Assembly (NCBI GenBank): GCA_900155495.1 | Contig: FTLJ01001177.1 | Location: forward strand, 1 to 64,000 | Origin: Porogramme epimiltina | Taxonomy: Eukaryota; Basidiomycota; Agaricomycetes; Polyporales; Polyporaceae | Length of the DNA stretch: 64,000 bases | Direction of reading: 5' to 3' | In this document: one piece after another, positions 1-10,522 of the stretch | How positions within the stretch are numbered: position 1 is the first letter of the stretch | Layout: each line of letters begins with the position of its first letter | Notes under the pieces: generated by a model | Told to the model about the DNA's origin: nothing | What the model saw: only the letters and a program-made list of their open reading frames with translations | Database searches by the model: none | Position numbers and translations under genes: made by a program

Positions 1-2976
1 CCGCCCACCCGCGGCCCGAAGTTCCTCAGCACGTCCACGGCCTCCTCCACCTCCCCCACCGCCGCCCGCCACCGCCCCGCGTCCGCGTCCCCGCCCGCCG
101 CGTCCAGCGTCCCCGCCGGCCCCGCGCGGTACGCCTCCAGGTGTGCCGCGAGCGCCTCCCCGTACCGCCCCTCCGCCGTGAGCAGCCGCGCCCGCGCGCG
201 CAAGATCCGCGGCGACGACACCCGCGGGAGGATCGTCCGCTCGAACAGCTCCCCGACGCGCCGCTCCAGCCCCGCCGTCTGCACCGCCGCGTCCGCCCCT
301 CCACCCGCACCCGTTCCGGCGCCGTCGCGGTCCGCGGCGAGCTGGCGCGTCGCGGCGTCCACGAGGCGGTCGAGCACGTCCTCGTCGACGCACGCCGCGC
401 CGTCCTTGGCCGCGCGCTCCTCGACGACGCGCCCGAGCGCGCGGCACGCCTCCGCGAGCTCCCCGACGTCCGTCGCGACGACCATGTAGTTCGCCCACAT
501 CCGCCAGTTCTCGTAGCTGACCTTGAGGCCCTGCCGGAGCGCGCGGAACGCGAGCAGCCGGTTCGCGAACGGGATCTCGCGGCGCCGCCCCGCTGGTGGC
601 GGTTTCGCCGTCGTGGCTGGCGCTGCACCTGCACCTGCACCTGTCGCGGGTCCGCTCGGCTCCTCCCCGCCGCCGTCTTCGCGGGCCGCCGCGGCGGCAC
701 CGGCCTCGGTCCCCGCCTGCGAAACGTGGGCAGGTGGTGAGTAAGTGATCGGTTTCATGACGCCCGGCGGCCGCACGCTCACGAAGGGGCACGCAGCGGC
801 GCAGGGAAAAGAAGGGAAGAGCATAGAAGGGAAGCCAGGAGGGGAGGAAAAGGAATGGGAAGGGAAAAGGAGGGGGATTCGGAACGCGTCGTCCACATAC
901 CTGTGCCTCCCCGCCCTCGTTGTCCTCGTCTCCGTCCCCGTCCCTGTCTTCCTTTTCGTCCAACGTCACCGCGACGCCCGCCTCGCCCATGCGCATGTAC
1001 ACGCTCGCGAGGTTATTCCAGCTCTCCCCGTCCTCGTCGTCGAGCGCGACGCAGCGCACGAACGCCTCCCTAGCGCCCGCCCAGTCCTCCCCGCGCATGC
1101 ACGCGCACCCGAGCACGAACCACGCCCGCGCGCGCAGCGGGCTGATCGCCACCGCGCGCCGCAGGCACGCCGCCGCCTCCGCGTACGCGCCCCGCGCAAA
1201 GTGGTGCCCGCCGAGCGAGCGCATCGCCCGCGCCGACGTGCCCCGCGACACGTCCCACGCGCGCGCGTAGTGCGCGGGCGCGTCCGCCGGCTCGAGGTCG
1301 CCCAGGAGGCACCACAGCTTCGCCTCGCGCGCCGCGTCGCGCACCGCCGCGCGCCGCGGGTCGTTGCTGCCGCTGCTGCGGGCGCGCGCGATGACCGCGT
1401 CCGCCTCGGCGCGGCGGCCCGCGAGGAGGTCGCGCACGAGCGCGACGCCGCGCTCGGGGCGCTCGAGGCTCGCCCAGCACTTGACGGCCTCCTCCCACAT
1501 CTCGAGGCGCTCGAAGACCGCGAGCGCGGACTTGACGACGCCGAGGGAGAGGTAGCGGCCCGCGAGCTCGCGCTCGAGCTCCCAGCGCGGGGGCAGCACG
1601 AGCGCGTGCGCGTGCACGAGGCGCTCCGCGAGCGGCGCGTCCGCGGACGGCATCTGGTCGACGAGCGCCTGCAGCTGGAGCACGGACCGCTCGACGGTGC
1701 GCGTGCGGTGCGCCTCGAGCCGCGCGCGGAGGAGCAGCGCCGTCGTGTGCACGGTCCAGTTGCGCGGGTGCTCCGCGACGCGCGCGACGTACGGCGCCAT
1801 CTGCTCCGACGTCAGCCCGTGCGCGGGCGAGGTGTTCTTGACGTTCAGGCACAGCGCGAGCAGGATCGCCTGGTCGAGCGGGTGCAGCGGCGGTTGCGCG
1901 GACGGGTCGATGTGCGCCAGGCGCGCGGTCGCGGTGATCGCGGCGGTCGCGGTGCTCGCGGTTGCTGAGGATGTATAGGCCGTCTTTTCGAGCAACGTAT
2001 CGTCGTTGAGGAGCAGCGTTTCAGGGAGTGCAGGGTCGCTCGTGCCGGCACCCCCGGGGGTGTCCGTTGTATTCGCCGTTTCGACATCTTGGTCTTGGCC
2101 TTGTTGTGGAGCAGGATCGGACCCGTCCCCGCGGACGCGGGACTCGGCGAGGAGGACGAGCTGCGTGATGTCGCGATCTTGGAACTTCGTGCGCCTGCCT
2201 GGTGCTCCCGTGAGCTCGTACGCGAGCTCCGTCGCGCGAGCGGCGCGCACAAAGTAGTCGGCTGCCGATTTGTCATGTCCTACGTAGTGCTCGAGTAAGC
2301 CCTGCTCGAGGAGCAGTCGCCCGGCCATGTCTGGTTCGATCGCGAAGTCATCCAGGAGAGGTGCGGCGGCTGTGAACACGTTCTCCGGCACAGCGACCGG
2401 CTCGTCGAGAATTTGCTCGTGGATGCGCCATACACGAAGCCTCCACCAGGGGATCGAAGGCAGATGCTGGAAGGGAGTGTCGAGGAGAAGACGGGCAAGC
2501 TGGAGGAAGATCGGGACGTTGGCGAGATGGTAGGCTGGCTCTCCGCCATACGCGAGCTCTGAGACAGCCTTTTGATGGAGCAGATCCTCGTTGACGAGCT
2601 GAGAAAGCTCAGGGGTGAGCGTGAGGAGTTCGAGCGGCCGGATGTCGAGATCGGGCCCTGTGTAGTTGGCCTGGAGGAACGCGTGCAGACATGCAACAGC
2701 GCAAGAAAGGCGGAGGAGCTCGTCCTCGAGGCTCGCGGTGGCTGCGGTGGCCTGCGAAAAAGTAAACCACTCCGAAAGTGGGCGGTCGAGGATGTCGTTG
2801 TTAGGTTGTGTTAGCGTAAACAGATCTCGGCTGGGTGACGCCCTGAGATCGTGAAATTCGCCGTGGACCACGTTCCGTGCGATGTTGACGGCAGGGATGT
2901 CGGACGCGCTGTCGAGCTCGTCATTCCATTTCCCCGTTAACAGCGCCTTTTCAATGGCTTGAACGTTCGGGCCCAT
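1..2976 (-). CDS. TTC27/Emw1-like tetratricopeptide-repeat protein, 3' end cut off
   Basis: Exons, in transcript order: 2976-901 and 716-1; the gene continues past the left edge. Exon 1 is one uninterrupted frame of 692 codons. It runs through an N-terminal helical region, then TPR pairs around residues 590-670 (motifs such as AWFVLGCACMRGEDW and SWNNLASVYMRMG). Exon 2 carries the block NRLLAFRALRQGLKVSYENW followed by MWANYMVV, which is typical of the TTC27/Emw1 family. The 184-nt intron (717-900, GTATGT...CGCAG, phase 0) is long for this genome and sits in a low-complexity acidic/Ala-Gly linker, so its acceptor is less certain than the rest. Family members are essential TPR proteins linked to cell-wall maintenance in yeast and reported as chaperone-like in animals; the exact role here is inferred. 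The ATG at 2976 is the first in frame. The frame has no stop before the edge. Confidence 0.85.
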   Translation of the reverse strand, partial: MGPNVQAIEKALLTGKWNDELDSASDIPAVNIARNVVHGEFHDLRASPSRDLFTLTQPNNDILDRPLSEWFTFSQATAATASLEDELLRLSCAVACLHAFLQANYTGPDLDIRPLELLTLTPELSQLVNEDLLHQKAVSELAYGGEPAYHLANVPIFLQLARLLLDTPFQHLPSIPWWRLRVWRIHEQILDEPVAVPENVFTAAAPLLDDFAIEPDMAGRLLLEQGLLEHYVGHDKSAADYFVRAARATELAYELTGAPGRRTKFQDRDITQLVLLAESRVRGDGSDPAPQQGQDQDVETANTTDTPGGAGTSDPALPETLLLNDDTLLEKTAYTSSATASTATAAITATARLAHIDPSAQPPLHPLDQAILLALCLNVKNTSPAHGLTSEQMAPYVARVAEHPRNWTVHTTALLLRARLEAHRTRTVERSVLQLQALVDQMPSADAPLAERLVHAHALVLPPRWELERELAGRYLSLGVVKSALAVFERLEMWEEAVKCWASLERPERGVALVRDLLAGRRAEADAVIARARSSGSNDPRRAAVRDAAREAKLWCLLGDLEPADAPAHYARAWDVSRGTSARAMRSLGGHHFARGAYAEAAACLRRAVAISPLRARAWFVLGCACMRGEDWAGAREAFVRCVALDDEDGESWNNLASVYMRMGEAGVAVTLDEKEDRDGDGDEDNEGGEAQVCGRRVPNPPPFPFPFLFLPSWLPFYALPFFSLRRCVPLRERAAAGRHETDHLLTTCPRFAGGDRGRCRRGGPRRRRRGGAERTRDRCRCRCSASHDGETATSGAAPRDPVREPAARVPRAPAGPQGQLRELADVGELHGRRDGRRGARGGVPRARARRRGARGQGRRGVRRRGRARPPRGRRDAPARRGPRRRRNGCGWRGGRGGADGGAGAARRGAVRADDPPAGVVAADLARAGAAAHGGGAVRGGARGTPGGVPRGAGGDAGRGGRGRGRGAVAGGGGGGGGGRGRAEELRAAGGR

Positions 2977-3361
2977 ATTAATTCGAGGCCGAGAGGTCCT
3001 TGCGAAAACCGCCGCGGAGTGAGAGGAAGTGAAGTTGAAATTGCCGCCCGACGCCACCGCCCTTGTACTTATTTTTTCGCTCCATCGATATCATATCCCC
3101 GAGCACTTGCTGACTCGTTCGGCACCGCTGAGTCGCTGACAAACGGCGCTCCATGCGCACGCATGCAAACATCAAACTGAACTCGTATAAGATAGGAGCG
3201 GTCAAGACATGGAAGGACTTAAGGAACGTTGTAAGTGGACTAGTCCCAGGGCGATGTCTATGTACGTGGCGGTGGCGCCCTAACTATAGGATACTATGCG
3301 TGCGGTTCCCCAAACCGAGAAGACACCAAAAAGACACTACTGTCCGACATGATCAAGCCAC
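2977..3361. other. Intergenic, promoter side of the TTC27-like gene
   Basis: This spacer lies between the 3' end of the Boi-like gene and the start of the TTC27-like gene, both on the minus strand. I see no coding exon. It should hold the terminator of the first gene and the promoter of the second. No clear TATA box was found. Confidence 0.5.
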
Positions 3362-6300
3362 TCATAGCGTTGGCCTATAGAAGTCCATGCCCCCCGGAAT
3401 CCCCATGAACGGGCCCGCTGCCATCGCACCCTTGCCCAGCGACTGCGCGACGGCCATCCGACGGTCCTCCCAGGCCTTGAGCGCGCGCAGGAGTTGGATG
3501 ATCTTGTCGCGCTTGCCCTGGCGGATGTCGTTGATGCTCACCGTGCCCATCTTCACGTCGTTGTCCAGGAGGTAATCGAACAGCCGGAACAAGCCGTCCA
3601 GCTTGTCGTCGTGGGGCCCTGAAGGGAACGCCGAGTCTAGCACGGGCGGCGACGCGGGCTTGCCTTTGATGTCCTCCGCGAGCCGGAGAAGCGTCAGCCC
3701 GCCACAGAGCGGCCCCGGGGTGTCCTGGATCTTGAGGCTGCTCGGAAGATGCGAGTTGGCCCATTCAATCAGCCCCTCGTCCACGGGCGGGTCCTACAGC
3801 ACCCGACGTTCGTTCGTTATTCGGGGCACAGGGAAGGCGCGCGTTACAAGATAGGGTGTACGGCATGGGAATGCGAAGAGAAGAACAAGAAATCAAAGTT
3901 CAGATGATGCGCACAGACGGGGTGGAGCTGAACAGGCCTACGTATTCACTAGCGCCCTGCATGCTCATCCGCCGAAGTTCCCTCGACGGGCGCGGAGGTG
4001 CGGGGCTCTTGGGCGCGGGGCCCTTGCTCGTGACAGGGGAGTCCGGCGCGTGCGTAGAGACGGTGTCGTTCGTGAAGAACGACTCTAACCGTGCGCGCTC
4101 GCCGTTCTGGTTCTTGTTGGGCATGCCCATGAGCAGTACCTGGGCATCTCTGCTCGACAGCTGATGGGGATTCTCGCGCCGCAGCGCTTTCTGCGTCGCG
4201 TCCCGCGCGGTCGGGGAGGGTGGCCGAGGGGCGGGGTTCATCGCCTGCGCTACGGTGAGCGGGATAGTGGGAATGTTGCACGAAGACATGACTGGGTCTG
4301 CGAAACCGGAGAAGTGAGCCGACTGTGGTCACTGAAAGACTTCGAGGACGTACTCGCGTAATCCCGCGTGATCGTTGCCTTCATCAGCGCCTTCATCCAC
4401 TCGCGGACGATGAGTTGCTCGTCAGAGCTAAAGAGATGCGGCTTCTCTGTGTCATGAACGATCCGGAAGCCGTACCGCCCAGGGTCGACGTTCTCATCCG
4501 CGAGAACCTTGTAGCCCACGATGTTCACGTAGCCCTTGATCTTCGTCTCCTGCACAGCCGGCGCGCCGAAATCAGAAACGCAGGAGCCACGAGGGCCATG
4601 GCGAGATCGCACGCACCGTGATGCTGTTGCTCCTCAGCCAATACAAGTGTGGGCCCTTGAGCACGAAATACCGCAGCTTCCAGCTGTTGTACCGTTCGCT
4701 CTTCTTACGCATCCACCCGTTGTGATCGGGCTCTCCGATTTGCTCGAGGATGCTTTGACCAGCCTTGAGCGTCGGAGCTCCACCGACGCTCACACCCGCC
4801 GCCGCAACAGCTCCGGCCTTTCCTGCACCCAAGGCACCCTGTGTGGGATAGTGGGTCGAAGAAGACGTTCGCTTCCGTAACAGCGCGGGGTCGCGCTCTT
4901 TGGACGGCGACAGCGACAAGGAACGATCGCGCTTCTCCCTGTCCTTCGCAAGATCCTCCTTCACCTTCACCGGCTTCATTTTCTCCGACTGCTTGTACGA
5001 GCCGTCCGACGTGCCAGGACGGCTTGATGACCGCTTCTCGCGGAGCCTGGAAAACGTGCCCATGGGGTGCCTGTCCGCTTTGGGCTCCTCCCCAATACTA
5101 ACACCGCGCACAGCACCGTCAGTACGTAAACCCTGAAAGCACGAAAATCTAGAACGCACTTGGAGAGTTTGGGCGCGGGTTTGCGGGCGTGCTTCCCCAG
5201 CGTGGTGGCAAAGGGCGACCCAAACAGGCTGAGCCTGTCGGGCTTGCGCTCGTCGACGCTCCTCGTGCCCTTGCTGCGACGACGCACAGGGATGTGTTCT
5301 TCGTGAGGAGACGCCGACGCTGGCGGAGTGTTGACAGGCGTGCCACCCGTGCCGCCGGAGTGGTTGCTCGCCGTGTCCTTCATGGAGCCAGAATCCGCGG
5401 AGCGGCCAAACAGGCGGCGCCGAGTCTTCGAGTCTTTCCTAATACTCTCGGTCTAGAACCAGTTCAATCAGCGGCCCACTCATGGTCCGTCGTGCGATGG
5501 GTGCGCACCTCACTCATAACCGCCCGTTCATCCTGAATCGAGGCCGACTTAGGCCCTTCGTTCGCAGCGGCGGCAGCCGTTTCTCCTAGCGCGCCATCGC
5601 TCGGTGACAGCACGAGCTGGGCAGGGCGTGCCTTCTAGAACGCGCGGAGTCGAGTCAGTGACGCAGTTCACAGGTGGGGTCAGCACGTTTTCCGAACATA
5701 CCGGAGCTTTGCTGGTGGTCGGAAGGCCGAGTCCAAGCCCCACCAATCCGCGGCCGCGACCCTCCTCGTCGAGGTTGATTGCGCTGTTGTGGATAGAACC
5801 GGGGTCAGACGCGCGCCACCCGTTCTTCGCGGTAGGGGAAGACGCAGGGAGCTCGGCGCTTTGCGGGCCGCTATCCGCGCTCGTGATCGACGTGAGGCCT
5901 GCGGACGGCAACCCGTTCCCTAAGGGCGACGGAGGGCCGAACATAGGAGAGTTGACGAAGCTCTGTTGTGCAGAGCTCTGGATAGAATGAGTGTGCGAAT
6001 GTGAAGGGTGCGAGTGGTGCGACCCTGGGTAGTTGAAAGAGTTGGTGAGTGAACGGGGAGTAGGCATACTGCCTTGGACCTGCTCGTCGATAGAGGGCGG
6101 CCGACGCAGCTCGGCGATTGCGTTAGCAATGCGTACACGCTTTCCGTATTGAGTAATACCGATCTCCGTCTTAAGGACATTGGCGTCCAACTCGAGGAGC
6201 ACGTCGCCCGTGATCTCTTGTTCTAGAAAGAACGTCAATACGCACATACCGTCCGGAACAGAAATGTCACGTACCAATGAAGTTATCACATACAGCCTGG

Positions 6301-8005
6301 TCGAACCCTTTGGACTTCAACCAGTCTACGACATCGTCGACGCTCCACTCAGACGGGGGGCTTGCTGGGCCCTTTGAAGGCTCGGGAGTGCTGGATGTGC
6401 TCTGCTGGAGCGTGGCGAGTGACCCAACCGTGGTGGCGGGGGTCAGGGCCTGTTGAATGCCAGCAGTACTGCTCGCGGTATACGATCCGGCAGAAGAGGT
6501 CGTGGGCGACGGAAGGGATGGTGCGGTAGAGAAGGGTAATTGCTCAACAGCCTGTGTCGTGCTTGGCGTGGGGGTGATTGCAGGTGGCGGGACAATCGGG
6601 GCTGGGGTCTCCGTGAGCACCGGGAGACTTGGTGGCTCCACATCGACAGCAGGAGGTTCTGGAGGTGTAGGCTCTGGGTCGGGAACAGATGTGGTGATGA
6701 TTGGTGGCGGCGCTATTGTCGGTACGGGTGTCTCTGAGTGAGTTGAATCTGTCGCCTCCGCAGGTGGGACGTCGGGGATAGGTTCTGTGGCGCTAATTGG
6801 AGTGGGCGGGATGGGGTCGGGGAACGTCATAGCGGTAGCGGTAGGTAAGTCCGTCTCGTCTGGTACGAGATACCTGTCGGAGGGTATGATGCTACCGCTA
6901 GAGTTGTGTGATGTGGGTCCCAGTGGAGACAGTGAGTTATTCACCGGGCTGTCTTCTGTTTCGTCCTCCTCCGCAATCTGGGGGTACTGGTGAACTCGGC
7001 GGGGGCTTGCAGGTGAGTCGTCGTTGTCGTCTCCGTCGCTCTCGTCGCTGACTTCGACATCAATCGGGGGTATCATGGCGCGAGGCTGGTCCTCCGCCTC
7101 GCGCGCTTGACGCTGCTCGTTCTCCCGTTGCGCACGCTGCGCCAGCCTCGCGCGTGCGTCCCTGTGCCACCCAAGCTCATCCTCCCCGTCCGCATCTCCG
7201 TCGTCCTCGGTCTCGGTCTCTGAGCGTTCGCTGTAGTCGCCATGCGAACTCCTGAAGCTGAACGAACGTGCATCACGGTCGCCACGCCCGAGTTGTTCGA
7301 TCGCCTGCTGTACGTCGGTCATGGTCGCATGCATCATTACGTCGCCTTGACTAGGTCTTCGCGCGCGCTCGCTCTCGGTGGGGCTCTGCCGCGAGTGCCC
7401 TTCGGCCTCTTCCGCAAGCGTGTGCAGAGCTCCTGAGGCTGGTGTGTCATCAGGGGACGAGGGACTCCCGTTCGCATTCTCTGGGAACGCGACGCTAGAG
7501 GATGATGGAGGTGTCGGCGAAGTGTAGCTCTGGGGGAATAAGCCGGTTTGCCCTGCTGGATTACGGCCCTACAAGTAAGTGTTAGTGCTAAATCAGAACG
7601 CGCGAATAGAACACCGTTGCGGGCACTGGCACAAAGGCTCCATTGCAGTATTCCGGATTCACTGGGAATACCGGGAAATAGGTTCATAGTCCTGTGCCAT
7701 GCCTCGCCGTGATCGCACAGTAAAGGCATTCTACACCGCGTTTCTGAGAATGTGATCGCCCTTCACGTAGACGATTGTATTGGCACAATGTCGTGAGGGT
7801 GCGTGGTAATGAAACGGATTCCCAGCGGACCGAATGTCCTGACCCCCTCGTCGTCATCAATATCGGAATGGGTGCTCACCTGCCACCAGCCATCACCATA
7901 CAGCTCGTCCTTCTCGACTACCTCGATCCTGTCGCCGACTTTGAAGGACACCTCGTCCGGGTTCTCGGGAGCGAAGTCATGGAGGGCATAGACGTAGTCC
8001 GGCAT
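3362..8005 (-). CDS. Boi1/Pob1-like polarity scaffold with SH3, SAM, PH and calponin-homology-like domains
   Basis: Nine exons: 8005-7880, 7568-6275, 6222-5702, 5634-5509, 5452-5160, 5097-4617, 4549-4354, 4297-3915, 3793-3362. The phases close to give 1283 aa. Visible domains are SH3 at residues 1-62 (start MPDYVYALHDF, core GDGWWQG), SAM at about 449-512 (EWSVDDVVDWLKSKGF to GITQYGKRVRI), PH at about 907-1012 (GWMRKKSERYNSWKLRYFVL to FSSDEQLIVREWMKALMKAT), and a C-terminal CH-like domain at about 1144-1250 (EGLIEWANSHLPSSL, LTLLRLAEDIKG, LLDNDVKMG). Long Ser/Pro-rich linkers separate them. Yeast Boi1/2 and fission-yeast Pob1 bind Bem1/Cdc42 and formins at sites of polarised growth; that role is inferred here. 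Introns are 52-67 nt except the first (311 nt, 7569-7879) and the last (121 nt, 3794-3914). The gene is divergent from the one starting at 8394. Confidence 0.92.
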
Positions 8006-8393
8006 CCTCGGAGAGCACCGGTCCTCCTAGGTAGCTGACAAGAGACGTATCCAAGTCAAAACAGTGGGGAAAGCAAGATGAGAGAGAGCAAAACGAGGGT
8101 GAGAGGCGGACAATAGATAGCGGTGGAGATGAAGAGACGAGGCCGAGCACGGTGGGGAAAGAAGGCCTCTGTCAGGGCGGCTGTCCGGGAGCAGCCATCA
8201 ATGATTTCATGCTTCAAGCAAGGTCCCACGTTTGGTTCATCTGGCCCTGCCGAGTTGAACCAAGTTCGCTTTGCATTCCTCGGACCATTCTCTCGGAGCG
8301 GCCACTCCACTCACTCTTGCTTCCGTCCTCCGTTCCCTCCTTTCCGCACTCCTATCTGGCCCCGAGCGAACGCCGGATACGGACACCCACGCT
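8006..8393. promoter_or_regulatory. Shared intergenic promoter region between two divergent genes
   Basis: The 388 bp separate the start codons of the Boi-like gene (minus) and the acidic nuclear protein gene (plus), so both promoters must lie here. The plus-side portion just before the start is C/T-rich, as is common upstream of fungal start codons. An in-frame ATG at 8271 would add 41 residues to the plus gene; I treat it as leader sequence because the Arg-rich start at 8394 looks more natural. Confidence 0.5.
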
Positions 8394-9639
8394 ATGACGC
8401 GCACCCGCCGCCGGACGACGGTTCACGACCTTGCCGCCCTCCGGGTGCACCCCGACGGCACCCGCGTACAGAATTCGGACAGTAACCGTTCCGCCCGACG
8501 TGCCAAATATGCCGTCCGCGACGTACGCGGGAACTGGATTGCCCACGACGCGGGCGGGCTCGGGACTGTCAGGCAGCGCCGCAGTGCCTCTCAGCCCGAC
8601 GATGACGCAGAAGACGTGCCTGAACGAGAGGAGGCTGACGAGGGTCCGGAAGAGGCTGCCGCTGCGCGCCGGAGGGAAAAGGGCAAGGGTCGCGCTCAGG
8701 ACAGCTCGGAAGAGGAGGAGATAGAGGTGCCCCTCGATTCTAGGACAGTAAAACGGCGACGGTTCAATGAAGACATGAGTTTCTTGACACCGAGGGATTC
8801 GCCTGCCTATGCTACTCCTGCACCAGACGAACAACCATTCAGCGAAGCATACGGGCTCAATGCTATGCCCGTTCCTTCGGCGGTATGCACCCACTTCTAA
8901 CAATTGCTCAACTGTGATGCTATTTGTTCCGTAGGACTTGCTCAAGAGTCTACACTATTTTGCAAGTTCATATTACACTGCCATGGGTCAACTATACGAT
9001 GCAACACGCGAACATCGGAAAAAGCGAAAAATACGACGCGCAGAGAAGCTCAAAAGAGCTCAGTCTGCGAGTTCTAGTCGGTCTGAGTCAGCAGAACAGG
9101 TAGAGTTTAGCGGGGAGGAGGGAGCTGAGGATGAGGGAGAAGATGGAGGCGGGGACGAAGGCGAAAACAAGAAGAGTACGAGGAGGCCACGGAAACGTCT
9201 TGGTCCTATGGAAAAGGACATGTACAAGATTTTCGATGGTTCTGCGCTTATGGCACTAGGTAAATATTCTTTCCCGTCTGAGGCTACTCGCTGATTTGGT
9301 GTAGGGATGCTGTTTCAGGAGCACGTCGCAGAAGTGCTGAATCCGCAGGTTCCGGAGGGTTGGGAGAAGGAAATGGCTGCGACAGAGCGGCTCCGAAAAG
9401 CGGAGGCGAGAAACTCGCGGAAAGCGAGGCAAATGCGGGGTAGACGGGGAGACGCAGGCAAGTCAGAGTCCCCTGCCGGAGATGAAACGGAGGTCGACGG
9501 GGATGATAGTGTCAAAGGCCAGGGGCACGATGACGATGATGATTCCGACGAGGATGAGTACGAACCGGGGAGTCCAAAACAGGAGTCCCAATCGGAACGG
9601 GCTTCGGACGTAGGGAGTAGTTCTGGGGACGAGAGTTGA
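8394..9639 (+). CDS. Charged nuclear protein, candidate Rrn10-like subunit of the Pol I upstream activation factor
   Basis: Three exons: 8394-8882, 8935-9259, 9305-9639, with introns of 52 and 45 nt, giving 382 aa. The N-terminus is Arg-rich, then come acidic tracts and a basic cluster (KKRKIRRAEKLKR), and the C-terminus is Glu/Asp/Ser-rich. Only two short stretches look folded: DLLKSLHYFASSYY and, across the last splice, FDGSALMALGMLFQEHVAEVL. These two blocks, in this order, resemble my recollection of yeast Rrn10 (an HYYAT-like block, then a T/S-L-x-x-LG-hh-x-E block). Rrn10 is a UAF subunit that directs RNA polymerase I to rDNA. The match is from memory and short, so the assignment is tentative; otherwise it is a hypothetical nuclear protein. 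Confidence 0.75.
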
Positions 9640-9750
9640 CCAGAACCTAGTGTTGCCCGTAGGTTTGCGAACAGACATCTTCTTGATGATTTGAAGAGGG
9701 ATGACGAAAAATTAAGTGAATATATGAACTAACCAACCACCCAACATAAT

Positions 9751-10389
9751 CTACTGCTTCGAGCGAGCAGGCAAGGTCCCGTCCTCCCACCGCTTCATGA
9801 TGTTCTGCTGGAAAACACCCATGTCGCCATCTGGGAAGATGCGTAGTCTCTCTAGCCTCCGTTCGCGCAATTTGTTTTTGGGCAGCATGCCGGAGACAGC
9901 TTGTCGGATAATCTGGAAAGGGGGTTGTGGATCCCACTCAATGCCTGTGTTGCGGTATAAGGAACTTCTGTAACACACCTCGTCGGGTTTTCGCCTCATC
10001 ATATCCTTGTACTGGATCTCCTTCAACCCTCCAGGGAACATGGTGTGATGCCTGTACACCAGCTGTTGCGCCTTCTTGCCGGTGACCTTGATGTTCCTCG
10101 CATTCGTCACGACGACGTAGTCACCACAGTCCGCTGGGGGAACCGTCAGAGGCCACATATGAGGATAAAAGTATGTACAGGAACGTACCGCCAGGGTCAT
10201 ATATAGGCTTGTGCTTGCCCATGAGAGCTATAGCAATGCGCTCCGCCAGCTTCCCGAGAACGCGGTCTGAGGCGTCGACATGGTGCCATACGCGGGCGTA
10301 GGCCAGCGCCGTCTGTCGAATACAGAGTTCTTGTCATGTATAAGGTGACTTATTGCGTAAATACGTACGTTTCCAATCGCCTGCGACAT
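9751..10389 (-). CDS. Mitochondrial large-subunit ribosomal protein uL13m
   Basis: Four exons: 10389-10369, 10312-10190/10189, 10133-9979, 9912-9751, with introns of 55-66 nt, giving 153 aa. The sequence follows the bacterial/organellar L13 pattern: WHHVDASDRVLGKLAERIA, then MGKHKPIYDPG, DCGDYVVVTNARNIKVTGKK, HHTMFPGGLKEI and RQAVSGMLPKN. It is a component of the 54S mitochondrial ribosome; its length and lack of extra domains match MRPL23-type proteins. A long presequence is not obvious: the first exon codes for only seven residues. The gene is divergent from Nup188, with 133 bp between start codons. Confidence 0.93.
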
Positions 10390-10522
10390 GGCCTAGAGAG
10401 GAGAACGGGACAGCAGGTCGAAGTCGGTGGCAAAGAAGTGGCGGGCGCTAACGCGCAACGTCGGTCAGGGCGCGTGCTCGTCGAACAAGGCGCGCAGGTC
10501 GTTGTTCTGCACGACCACCACC
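10390..10522. promoter_or_regulatory. Compact bidirectional promoter between uL13m and Nup188
   Basis: Only 133 bp lie between the two start codons, so both transcripts must start from overlapping or adjacent sites. The reading frame of Nup188 is open back to 10427, so an N-terminal extension cannot be excluded, but it would overlap the uL13m leader. I saw no TATA box. Confidence 0.55.

Noticed and set aside
26..1978. Many long Arg/Ala-rich open frames on both strands (for example 745-1968 plus).
   Set aside because: They overlap the TTC27-like gene, whose own frame runs to the left edge without a stop and has clear TPR motifs. The others are shadows of GC-rich coding DNA.
8271..8393. Upstream in-frame start for the candidate Rrn10-like gene.
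   Set aside because: The extra 41 residues look like translated leader; the later ATG begins a typical Arg-rich nuclear N-terminus.
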